From NCBI RefSeq assembly GCF_963576675.1, contig NC_088917.1, positions 75,254,610 to 75,318,609 on the forward strand: a stretch of 64,000 bases of DNA, given 5' to 3'. This DNA is from Euphorbia lathyris (taxonomy: Eukaryota > Streptophyta > Magnoliopsida > Malpighiales > Euphorbiaceae). Below, one piece after another: positions 21,985 through 31,559 of this stretch. Both the position numbers and the translations under genes were made by a program. A model generated the notes under the pieces. It was not told the origin of the DNA, ran no database searches, and saw only the letters and a program-made list of their open reading frames with translations. Position 1 is the stretch's first letter. Every line of letters starts with the position of its first letter.

Positions 21985-23287
21985 TGTTGAAACACCTTTC
22001 CACATGATTTTGTTTGACAAAATTATTTAAGTAAAATTAAATATAATCTAAACACACTAAGTTTAAATGCTTTGATTTATTATACTAATGTGTTTGTTCA
22101 ATGTTGAGTTAAAATTATTTATAAGACATAAAGAGTAAAAGGCCAAAGCCCAATACGGAAGTCAAAGCCCAAGTCAAACAGATCAAGACAACTCGGCCCG
22201 CGTGTGTGAAACGCTGTCGTTATGATCAAAACGCAACTCAGCAAGAGAAGGATCTAGAAGACCTTCATTGAACAACTTCGGAGTGAAGCCGCTGAGTTGA
22301 ATCGACAAAGAGTACAAGACAACAGCTGAGCAAGAACAACTTCCAGACAAAGTAATTCCACTTCGGGTAAAGTTCAGAAGACACAGAACGTTGTCTAGTT
22401 GACCTTACCATAAATGGAGAGACATTATGCCGAGCTGACTAAAAGCTGCTGAACACTGACCGAGGACAGAAGATACTCAAATCTGATTGGCCGAGAGCTC
22501 TGAGCAAGACTGAGTGACAACGACAGGAAGCCGTTTCCCTCCAACGGTTATTTCGAAATTCGAAATGACCGATGCCTCAGACGTCTCTATAAATAGAGTC
22601 CTTCAGTTGACCAAAATTCTACGCAAAGTTCTGCAAGAAAAAGCAAAGCAAATTCTTACACCAAATTTCATATCTTTTGTGTAAAAGTCTAGAGTGATTA
22701 TTCAATCATCTAAGGTGTCTTAGTAATTGTTGTTTAGGACAAATCTTTATCATTTCTAGAGATTAGAAAGGAGAGGCTGAGTACTCGGTTATAGTACTCA
22801 GCGTGAGATTAGGAGTGAGTAGAGGTATAGAGGAAGGTACTCTTGTTATACTCAGCTTCTAAGTTGTAAAAGGTTTGATGCTCTACCGTTAAAGAGCTCA
22901 GTAGAGAATTCGAAATCTCGGAACGTGTTCCGGGGACATGACGTAGGCTTGGAGGCCGAACCTGGATAAATCTGCTGAGTAATATCTTTCTAACCTTAAA
23001 CTCCTTTATTTATATATTGCTTGCTTAAACAAAACTGACCAAGTAAAGAGGTCACGCTGAGTTGTATACATTGAGTATCTAAGTTCAGGAATAGACTCAA
23101 GTGATATCTCCTGACTTAACGAAAGAAGCTGGCTTAGCCACCAGTTGACTAAGCTAGTGTCTTAATATACTCAGCGCGCTGTGTAATCCTTTTTCAAAGA
23201 AAAAGAAGTCAGCCTTAACGTACTAAAATTTTAAATAGTTCCTATCCCCCCCTTGGAACTAACTTGTTACGTTATAAGGGACCAACA
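21985..23287 (+). mobile_element. solo LTR of the SIRE-type copia family
   Basis: TGTTGAAACACC...GGGACCAACA, 1303 bp, flanked by GTTAG on both sides (21980-21984 and 23288-23292). It is related to the 1348 bp LTRs at 41138 and 50102. No internal sequence remains, so LTR-LTR recombination removed it. A TATA box (CTCTATAAATAGAG) lies at 22586-22599, with an inverted repeat just upstream. Confidence 0.95.
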
Positions 23288-23292
23288 GTTAG

Positions 23293-24170
23293 AAGCAATG
23301 CAAAGTGAGATTGATTCCATGTATAAGAATGAAGTTTGGGAACTTGTTACTCCACCTGAAGGAGTTGTTCCTATAGGTTGTAAGTGGGTATTCAAACGCA
23401 AACTGAATTCTGAAGGAATTGATTTTGAAGAAACATTCTCTCCTGTAGCTATGTTTAAAAGTATTCGAATAATCTTATCTATTGCAACACACTTTGATTT
23501 TGAGATTTGGCAAATGGATGTTAAAACTGCATTTCTCAATGGATTTCTTGAAGAAGAAATCTATATGGAACAACCGAAGGGTTTTATATCCAAGGAAAGT
23601 TCTCAAGTGTGTAAGCTTAAGAGATCCATTTATGGACTTAAGCAAGCTTCAAGGAGTTGGAATAAAAGATTTGACGAAGCCATACAGAGTTATGAGTTTG
23701 TCAAAAATCTTGATGAGCCATGTGTTTACAAGAAGGTTAGTGGGAGAGCGATCACTTTCCTTGTCTTGTATGTTGATGATATTCTGTTAATTGGGAATGA
23801 CATTGGTATGCTAACTAATGTTAAGGTCTGGTTATCCTCTACCTTCTCTATGAAAGATTTGGGAGAAGCTGCCTATATTCTTGGAATTAAGCTTTATAGA
23901 AATAGAGCTAAAAGAATATTAGGGCTATCTCAAAAACTCTATTTGGAGAAAATTCTAAAGAGATTTAGAATGGAAGACTCCAAAAGAGGATTGATACCCG
24001 TTAGACATGGTTTGCAACTCTCCACGGAGCAATCACCTAAGACTCCAGCGGAGAGAACAGAAATGGCCAAGATTCCTTATGCTTCTACTATAGGAAGTCT
24101 AATGTATGCTATGTTGTGTACAAGGCCAGACATTGCATTTGCTGTTAGTCTAACAAGCAGGTATCAATGA
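23293..24170 (+). pseudogene. pol: copia reverse transcriptase, internally deleted
   Basis: Contains the WELVTPPEG...GCKWVFKRKLNSEG lead-in, the ETFSPVA block, QMDVKTAFLNG and the YVDDILLIGN active site. About 25 residues normally found between NSEG and IDFEETF are missing (junction about 23413-23417), an in-frame deletion that removes the conserved KARLVA segment. A TGA stop at 24168-24170 ends the frame before RNase H. Reverse transcription by this copy is therefore not expected. Confidence 0.9.
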
Positions 24171-24755
24171 AATCCAGGTATGGCTCACTGGATTGCTGTT
24201 AAGGCTATCTTTAAGTACTTGAGAAGAACTAAAGATATGATCTTAACATATGGAGGAGGTGATCTGTTAATTGAAGGCTTTACAGATTCTAGCTTTCAAT
24301 CAGATAAGGAGAAACTTATATCCACTTCGGGATATGTGTTTACATGTAATGGAGCTGCAATTGTTTGGAAAAGTTCTAAACAAGATACTGTAGCTGATTC
24401 CACTACTGAGGCTGAATATATTGCCGCCTCAAGTGCCGCTAAAGAAGCAGTGTGGTTGAAGAACTTTATCACCGAACTTGGTGTGGTTCCTTCTATTGTT
24501 AGTCCAATCCCTTTGTATTGTGATAACAATGGAGCGATTGCACAATCAAAGGAACCAAGGTCTCACAAGAACTTCAAACACGTGCTTAGGCGGTATCACT
24601 TAAGCAGAGAGATTGTTGGACGAGGAGATATCTCAGTGCAGAAAATAGCATCAGCTGATAATCCAGCTGATCCCTTTACTAAGCCAATGACTCAGTCACA
24701 GTTAGACCGCCATCTTGAGAAGATAGGTCTTAAATATTGTACTGAATGGATCTAG
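24171..24755 (+). pseudogene. pol: copia RNase H domain
   Basis: Same frame as RT after the single stop at 24168. Shows the STTEAEYIA block, CDNNGAI and the ADNPADPFTKP tail seen in copia RNase H. Ends with TAG at 24753-24755, just before the purine tract. It would degrade the RNA strand of the hybrid. Confidence 0.9.
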
Positions 24756-24769
24756 TGGTAGTGGGAGAT
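24756..24769 (+). promoter_or_regulatory. polypurine tract
   Basis: TGGTAGTGGGAGAT directly before the 3' LTR, the usual plant copia form. Confidence 0.85.
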
Positions 24770-26721
24770 TGTAAGTGTGGTATGCCCTAGGCCATTCCTG
24801 TTGTATATTATACAGTGTGAATTTTGTATCCAAATGGCAGTTAATAAAATATGTATTCATGTGTAATTATTTGTATTGTTTAATTACTTAATGAATATAC
24901 ATATTAGTCCAAAGATTATTTACAAAGAGATAATATTATTAAGCGTTAATAATAATGAGATATATTTCTTTGGTAAAATAATAATCTTAAATGTTCATAG
25001 TCGGTGGATAATGAATTGGACATTCATCTATCCTTAGACTATCACCTCTGTTTATTTTCTCGATTAGTATGAGATATTAATCAGAAACAGAAAATCTCAT
25101 TATGTTTGATATGTTGATATCAGAATAAATATGTGGACATTCAGAGAGGCGAATGGTTCGAACTGTGACATTAGATAATAATTGCACAAAGGTTTACTCC
25201 TAGTCAACATAATTATTATCTAGGTCATAATAGTGCATATAGTCCTTTGACTTGAGGAAACTTAGTTGTTTTTGCGCAGGTAATTATAGTTTGTTCCTAC
25301 TTTGTACTGGGATCTTAATTCTGGTAATCCGGCAGTGAATCGCTATAGTTAATTGTGTAGTGTAATAAGAGTTTGCTAATAGAGGATTCATTACTCTAAG
25401 TAAATAGAGATAAATCCTAAGATAGTTATTGATTAGTTTTTTGATGGAATGAGTTCCTGGCCAGGACAATAAGACTCATCTTATGAGATAAGTATCAAAG
25501 AATGGTTCTTTGATAAGAGTCTTATTTTATCAAAGACTTAATCAATATTTCTTAGTATCGTGACAATTAGAGCTTGACACTTTGTGGCTCTAGTCAAGAT
25601 CGGGATTTTTAATGAAAGGACTTTAGTGCATGGTAATTATGATCGATGGTTCATAATTAGTTTAATTATGAGTTTACTTCAAGTAACTTCATTCTTTAAT
25701 CGGGACGTCATGGCGCAGTGTGTTAGCTGGAGATCATGACCTTTAGAGGACTATAAGTATATATAAGCTAAGCTTATATAGGATACACTTGTAGTACAAG
25801 GAATTGGATTCCTAACATAATTAATAAGTGTTATTATTGTGCCTCTAATGTCAGTTAAAGATGAACCTAGAAAGTCACACACATACAAGTTGTTTGTATC
25901 AAGTTTTAGTTAAATTGATTAATTAAAAGTGTTTTAATTAATTAATTGACACAATTGAATATGTCAATGGGATTGACAAAACATTCTAACACTGTTTGAT
26001 ATTCAATTGAATGAGGAAATTATAAATAATTATTCTTGCTCAATTTAAGTTGATGGTTTTTTCCGAATACAATAATCAAGTGTTGATTATTGATGTATAA
26101 AGTTTTATTTAAAAGATATAATGATAATTAATTAAATTATTAATTAATTATTATTATATATTTATAATAATAATATATAATATATATATAATAATATTTA
26201 TTATTATTAATTTATTATTATTATTATTATAAATTAAATAAAAAATAATAATAATAACATGCAGTAGGACACGTATGTGTCCTACTATATCTATATCTCC
26301 AAACCCATATAAATGGATTTGGGTTTGTTTTAGTTTTGTATCTTTACAGATACAACTAAAAAATATAAAAAGAAAAAGAGAAAAGGGATTAGCCATTTTT
26401 GATTGAGTTCAATCATCCGAGCAAGATTAATCAATTTCTTCGAGACTTGATCTAATCGACTTAGTAGACTGATTAGATGCTTCACCGTTAGAGAAGCTTT
26501 AATACCCGATTGGAATCTACAAGACGTTTTTTTTCCAATCTCGTAATATAAATATCAATTTGATTATTGAAGAACTTAATGATCTTGGTAAAGGATTTGA
26601 TGTCAGACATAAGATGTTTGACTGTTTATCAGAGTGATTGGATCACACTGATTGTTTGTTTAGGGAATTTTTTTGAAATTCGTTTCCTAAATACCAACAT
26701 GCTTCCGCTTCAAATCCTTCA
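24770..26721 (+). repeat. 3' LTR of the copia element (1952 bp)
   Basis: Begins TGTAAGTGTGG and ends AATCCTTCA. Followed by CATGC (26722-26726), the right copy of the target duplication, and then array sequence. Confidence 0.93.
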
Positions 26722-26789
26722 CATGCATGCAAAAACACCAACATAAATAAAACATGAATCGACATCTATAAAAAAAAAAATTAACAAAC

Positions 26790-26916
26790 CGTAGTGTACA
26801 GAGCATCTAGTCGGCTAGAAAAATTGATTTCTGGAGGGTTTACAGCCATGGATGGCTTGATTTCACACCCGTTTATAACACACTTAGCTCCATAACGCAC
26901 GGTCATAGTCACAATA
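26790..26916 (-). pseudogene. MFT-like: MFT-like exon 1, copy G, truncated
   Basis: The 3' part of the exon (from the donor at 26789) matches the other copies up to the sequence before the GGGGTGAACATG block. At 26916 it changes abruptly to a foldback element, so the 5' part of the exon, the ATG and the promoter are gone. It marks the end of the array. Confidence 0.85.
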
Positions 26917-27310
26917 AACCTTTGATCTTTTATTTAGATGCATCAAAGCTTTGATTATTTATTTTTGGTCTCATTAAGCCATTGATGACCAAAAAAAGTA
27001 ATTTTGAACATAAAATTTATTTAACAGACTGTTATTCATTGCACCTGCATTTGAAATTTATAATTTTTCACTGTTTAAGTGTAGTTCTTGATGTATAATG
27101 TGGCTATAAGAAAACTGTAAAAACCTTAATTCAAACTGTAAAAAGTATTTTTTTTAATAATTTCAAATACAAATGAAGTTAATAACATATTTTTAACAGA
27201 ATTAGATATTCAGAACTTACTAATTTGGTCATTAAGGGTTTAATGAGATAAAAAATAAATGATCAGAGGTTTACTGTATCTAAATAAAAGATTAAGAACT
27301 TAATGAATCA
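26916..27310. mobile_element. foldback (inverted-repeat) element
   Basis: Bases 26920-27010 and 27220-27310 are inverted copies of each other at roughly three-quarters identity (ATCTTTTATTTAGATGCAT on the left arm against ATACAGTAAACC... on the complement). Ends and duplication are not clear. A further partial copy of the arm lies at 27403-27470. Confidence 0.55.
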
Positions 27311-28020
27311 AAAAATTGTAAGATGAGGTGTCTAATGATATTTTTTTACTAAAAAAAATAAGTATAAATTTTAGTTCCGATATATAAAATAGGTAAAAAG
27401 CATCATTTTGTTCCTGATCTTTTATTTTTGGGTTCATTAAGCCCTTGATCTTTTATTTGGATATATTAAGAGGGTGTTTGTTTCAGCTTTTCGGTGAAGC
27501 GTTTAGCGTTTCACTCCAAACCGCAGGAAATATAACGTTTGGTTAGGTTTATATAACCGCAGCGTTTAGCATTTTCTCTGGAAACTGCAGCGTTTTGGAA
27601 CGTTTCACGAAAAGCTCCTATTTGGAGCTTTTCATAAACAGCTGTTTGCAGTTAGTTATTACTGACAGAATTATCCTTCTTATTTCCACAAAATATGTTT
27701 ATTCTTTAACATTATTTATATTTCTACAACATAATTACCGGAAAACAAGATTTAGTTGCGTTCAATAATTTTTTTATTTTTTATATAGATTATTTTTTAT
27801 TAATTTGTGTAACACATTTTTTATTTTATAATAAGATAAGGTGTAAAAATACTCCAATATTGTCTTTTGTACAAGTTGGAAAAAAAATTTCCGGTATTTC
27901 GTCGAATTTATAAATATTAATTTACCGAATATTCAATTAAGTAGTTTGACACAATTTAAACCCAACTTGTACCATATAATATGTCAATTTAAACTTTTAA
28001 TTATATTAATACAAATGAGT
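27311..28020. other. AT-rich region with MITE fragments
   Basis: Contains the partial arm at 27403-27470. A block starting GAGGGTGTTTGTTTCAGCTT (27475-27660) looks like one end of a hAT-type MITE. A fragment of the 29243 MITE type lies near 27838. No gene. Confidence 0.4.
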
Positions 28021-28038
28021 TATGTATCTGTGATTATG

Positions 28039-28531
28039 AAGGTCCTTTTGAGAAGTTCGTCAGGGTAACAATGATTTTGCCATTAAGTGGTCAACAATAC
28101 TCAGAAAAGGTTTCAGAAAACTGTGTTGTCATTTGAAAATCAATGGGAATTTACTCCGAAGCAGAAGCTAAAGCCATCGACAAATTCTTAGACATCTTCA
28201 AAGATGAAAAATTCCCTCCTGGTTCTTCTATACTTTTCACACTTTTACCCCATGGATCTCTAGCTGTAAGTAACTAAATATGTTTAATTTATGATAGTTC
28301 TTTGAATTAATGGGTAATTGAATTAATGATCCCTTGCAGATTACATTCTGGAAAGAAGGGTCAATGCCAGAATCAGAAAATGGAGTGATAGAGAATAAAC
28401 TATTATCAGAGGCAGTTTTGGAGTCGATTATTGGTAAACAAGGTGTTTCTCCTCAAGCAAGAAGCAGTATTGCTTCAAGATTAGCACAGTTTCTAGTTGA
28501 AAATGGCAACTCAGATGTCAACCATAAATAG
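28039..28531 (+). pseudogene. CHI-like: chalcone isomerase, last two exons
   Basis: Chalcone isomerase closes naringenin chalcone to naringenin in flavonoid synthesis. Exon 3 (about 28039-28265) encodes [20 protein letters not shown] and continues through the [20 protein letters not shown] region. A 74 bp intron (28266-28339, GTAAGT...TTGCAG) follows, then exon 4 (28340-28531) with [18 protein letters not shown] and a TAG stop. All of this matches the C-terminal half of plant CHI. An in-frame TGA at 28134-28136 replaces the Trp expected there. Exons 1-2, carrying the start and the N-terminal catalytic residues, are absent; upstream is transposon sequence. The splice sites and the rest of the frame are intact, so decay is recent or mild. 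Confidence 0.88.
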
Positions 28532-28545
28532 TGTTGTTATTTATT

Positions 28546-29058
28546 GGCTTAATACATCATTTGTCCTCTGAATTTGTCCAAAAAGCTTGATTAGCCCCCT
28601 GAACTTTTAAAGTATCCCGATAGCCCTTTAAACTTGCATAAAATGTTCAGTTAGCCACCTAAACTTGCGCAAAATGTAATCAATTGATCACTCGGTCACA
28701 AAAAAGTAATTTAAATGTAGAAGATGCATTCCTAGTACCTTAGGATGTTATTACATAATTCAAAAATAGATTAAAAAGGAAGTTATTGTTTGTTCAACTA
28801 TACGACTTTCTTCTCTAATATTAGAACCGTATACCCTGATTTTGGTTGTTTTACTTTTTTTTTAAGACTCGTGCAATACATCTTCCGCATTTAACTTACT
28901 TTTTTGCAACCGAGTGATCAATTGATTACATTTTGCGCAAGTTTATGAGGCTAACTGAACATTTTGTGTAAGTTCAGAGGGCTATCGAGATATTTTAAAA
29001 GTTCAGGGAACCAATCAAGCTTTTTGAACAAGTTCAGTGGCAAATGATATATTAAGCC
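28546..29058. mobile_element. foldback MITE, Mutator-like
   Basis: Ends GGCTTAATACATCATTTG and the complementary ...AAATGATATATTAAGCC, long inverted arms, and a perfect 9 bp duplication TTATTTATT (28537-28545 and 29059-29067). It begins 15 bases after the CHI stop codon, so it sits in the former 3' UTR. Confidence 0.9.
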
Positions 29059-29242
29059 TTATTTATTTGTTGTTAGTTATAGAGTGGCGCATATTAAATT
29101 CTTAATTTCTTTTTATAAATAAGCAATGCAAATAAATGCCTACAACTCTATAAATTACAATTCTAAACAGTAGCATTTATGAGATTATATTTTACATTCA
29201 TCCTTTTGTGGTTGGAAAAATGATCATCTTTAGTTAAACAAA

Positions 29243-29834
29243 GGGTTAAGGTGTAAAAATACCTCTAATGTTTTGGGTCAGGAGCAATTTTACCCCTAAC
29301 GTTTAAAATGGTGTAATTTTATCCCCAATGTTGGAAGTCAAGAGCAATTTTACCCTTAACATTGATAAATTGGGTCAATTTAAGAAATAATTCGTCAAAC
29401 TGTCTTCTCGGTCATGAATCTTGTCATCTACACTTCAGACATGCGTTATTTTATCATTAATAAATTACAAACATATGTTGGGATGTGAAAAAATAAAGAA
29501 AAAAATATTAAAAATATATTGTCTTTTGTATGAATTAGACAAAAAAAAATTCAAAAAATTCACCGAATTTATAAATATTAATATCCAATTTTATTATTAA
29601 ATTACAAAAAATATTATATCATTTTTTTAGAACAAATTGATATGCAATTGGTGCAAAATAAAGAAAAAAATGATTGTATTTTATAATAATGTCTGAAATT
29701 GATCCAATTTATCAACGTTAGGGGTAAAATTGCTCTTAGCTACAAACATTAGGGGTAAAATTGAACCATTTTAGACATTAAGGATAAAATTGCTCCTGGC
29801 CCAAAACGTTAGGGGTATTTTTGCACCTTAACCC
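29243..29834. mobile_element. foldback MITE, Mutator-like, second family
   Basis: Ends GGGTTAAGGTG...CACCTTAACCC with 9 bp duplication TTAAACAAA (29234-29242 and 29835-29843). The arms repeat the word ATTTTACCCCTAACGTT. One arm of the same family is found inside the hAT-type element at 4736-4860. Confidence 0.9.
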
Positions 29835-29843
29835 TTAAACAAA

Positions 29844-30830
29844 TGATGAACAATAGAGATTTAGCTCCAAAAATTATTTAAATTCTATATTTTCCAACCA
29901 ACTATGGGTAAAATGCCACTCTTTAGACAGATTCAGTAAGCAAGAAATGAAGAAAATAAACTAAATTAAAAGCCAATGAATATTTGGCACTAAAAATTAA
30001 AAGCAAATGAATACATCACGCTAGAATTTGATCAACTTTTTTAAAACAAAATGTTCTAAAAAAACAATATTTCACGGTATAATTTTGATAATGTTATTTT
30101 TATACCTTCTACCATTAATCGTCATCTCTTTTGATTTTCGAACCAATTAGGTCACCGGTCGTGGTTATGGGAGCACCCACACACACTAAATCCTCAGTCG
30201 ACCACCGATTCTAGTATTGAAATTAAAATTGTCAAATATTTGAATGAAATACAGGTCGTATTCTGAACAACAAATAAATGAAAGAAAAAGAAAAGGATAT
30301 ATTGTGTTTGCTCTCCATATTATAGCTACGGTTACTGAAAGAGTGAACATATGTGTGTCCAACTGGATTATCTATTGAAGAAGCATATCGTTATTATTCT
30401 TTATCTATATCATTCTTTTGATTGTGCCCAAATGCATAGTTTGTCAAAACTTCGATCGAACCTTCCATTTCAAAAATATATTGAGAGGAAGTAAAAGAAT
30501 GTTAACGACTTGAAGGTGAAGAGGTCTGCGACGTAACAGAGGAAGAAGAAATGTATTAAAGAGAATTGAATCAAGGGTTCGATTCATGACCACCTCATTT
30601 GTTGATTAAGTTTCTTGACATGGTATCAGAGTCTCATAAACTAAGTGGTCGAGGGTTTGAATCTCGGCAACCCTATTTGTTGATTAAATTTCAACACACT
30701 GTAAGATGAACATATGTTGTGCACACTACAAGCCCAAGGGACATTCACGTAAGGTGGTGTGTCGGGGATTATAATAAAGTTATTCTTAGACCTTAACTAT
30801 AAGCTTAAACTTTTAATTCAATTGGTTCCA
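29844..30830. other. AT-rich stretch, no gene seen; possible decayed LTR
   Basis: No ORF or known domain. TGGTATCAGAGTC at 30620 and the primer site at 30836 suggest that its right part is the end of an old copia LTR, but no partner LTR is visible. Confidence 0.35.
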
Positions 30831-30835
30831 TGACT

Positions 30836-31125
30836 TGGTATCAGAGCTCTCTTCTTAAGGGATCTGTGTTTCAATTACAACCATAGATGTTGAATGTAGT
30901 TTCACATGAATTTCACCATCAATGTTCGATGGAACCAATTACGAAATTTGGGACGCACACATGCAAACTTACATGGAAGCTTTGGATCTATTGGAAGAAG
31001 TTGAAGAAGATTATAAAGTTCTTACGCCTCTAACCAATCCCGTTATGGCACAAATGAAGGCATTAAAGGAAGAGAAGATGAAGAAATCAAAGGTGAAGCC
31101 TATTTATTTACAATAGTCTCACTAA
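30836..31125 (+). pseudogene. gag: copia relic: tRNA-Met primer site and gag start
   Basis: TGGTATCAGAGC at 30836-30847 is followed by a gag N-terminus (FDGTNYEIWDAHMQTYMEAL, then the NPVMAQMKALKEEKMKK region) from 30922. The frame stops at 31114 and similarity is lost within a few codons where LTR-like sequence begins. Only about 64 codons remain. Confidence 0.8.
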
Positions 31126-31388
31126 TACCGTAGGAAATAAATGACGACATGTGGAGCATTAAGAGCCTTCAGATCAAGTGACCACGTGGAGCATTAAGAG
31201 CCTTCAGACCCAGCAGCTTCCAAAAAACGACTGCTATTAGGAGCCTTGCATGTCAATTAGAGTCTTGCTGCCATTAAGAGCCATTAAAGAGAAATCGTCC
31301 ATCATTAACGAAAGGACGTTTCTTAGAAGAAGAAGAAGGATTCATTAAGCAGTATAAATAGACATGTATGGAAAAAGCCTAAAGGTAT
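31126..31388 (+). repeat. decayed Tat-like LTR, left part
   Basis: Contains two near-identical copies of a block with GTGGAGCATTAAGAGCCTTC (31153 and 31187), a CCACGTGG G-box at about 31181 and TATAAATA at about 31353. It ends in CCTAAAGGTAT, the LINE target duplication, and continues at 37577. Exact LTR ends are uncertain. Confidence 0.5.
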
Positions 31389-31559
31389 TTTTTATATATA
31401 TAAATTGGGACGAGACAGACCTTGAGTGAGGAGAGCACCCATGGCCCAAGAACTGTCAAATCCGCCATATATTAAAAAAAGAAAAGGTGAGTGTTTGAAC
31501 AAGAGAAGAGGAAGGAGAACAAATAAGAAGAAGGGGGAAGGAGAAAAATTTAGGAAAGA

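Larger units (their letters stand above)
9131..26721 (+). mobile_element. full-length Ty1/copia element, with two nested elements
   Basis: LTRs lie at 9131-11076 and 24770-26721, with an initiator tRNA-Met primer site after the 5' LTR and a purine tract before the 3' LTR. The target duplication CATGC is at 9126-9130 and 26722-26726. Without the Tat element (12625-19802) and the solo LTR (21985-23287), each with its 5 bp duplication, it is about 9.1 kb. Domain order gag-PR-INT-RT-RNase H marks it as copia. Several stops and frameshifts make it inactive. I do not assign a lineage. It landed inside intron 1 of the last MFT array unit. Confidence 0.93.
1620..26916 (-). repeat. tandem array of MFT promoter + exon 1 + intron 1 units
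   Basis: About six and a half head-to-tail units, all on the minus strand. The ATGs of successive exon copies lie at 2087, 3681, 5475, 6459, 7456 and 8447; the seventh copy lacks its ATG. After subtracting inserted elements the spacing is about 980-1070 bp. Each unit holds, in gene order, an upstream AT-rich region, a TATA box, a leader of about 50 nt, the 195 bp first exon of an MFT-like PEBP gene ending at a GTTTGT donor, and about 200-250 bp of intron 1. Exons 2-4 never appear. The last unit is split by the copia element at 9131-26721 and ends at 26916. Units differ by scattered substitutions and small indels, so the array is not very recent. Confidence 0.85.

Noticed and set aside
22100..23200. 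Independent gene between copia integrase and RT
   Set aside because: The whole stretch is a solo LTR with GTTAG on both sides.
30600..30700. TGGTATCAGAG and GGGTTTGAATCTC as a tRNA gene
   Set aside because: No tRNA fold can be drawn; it looks like a decayed retroelement primer site.
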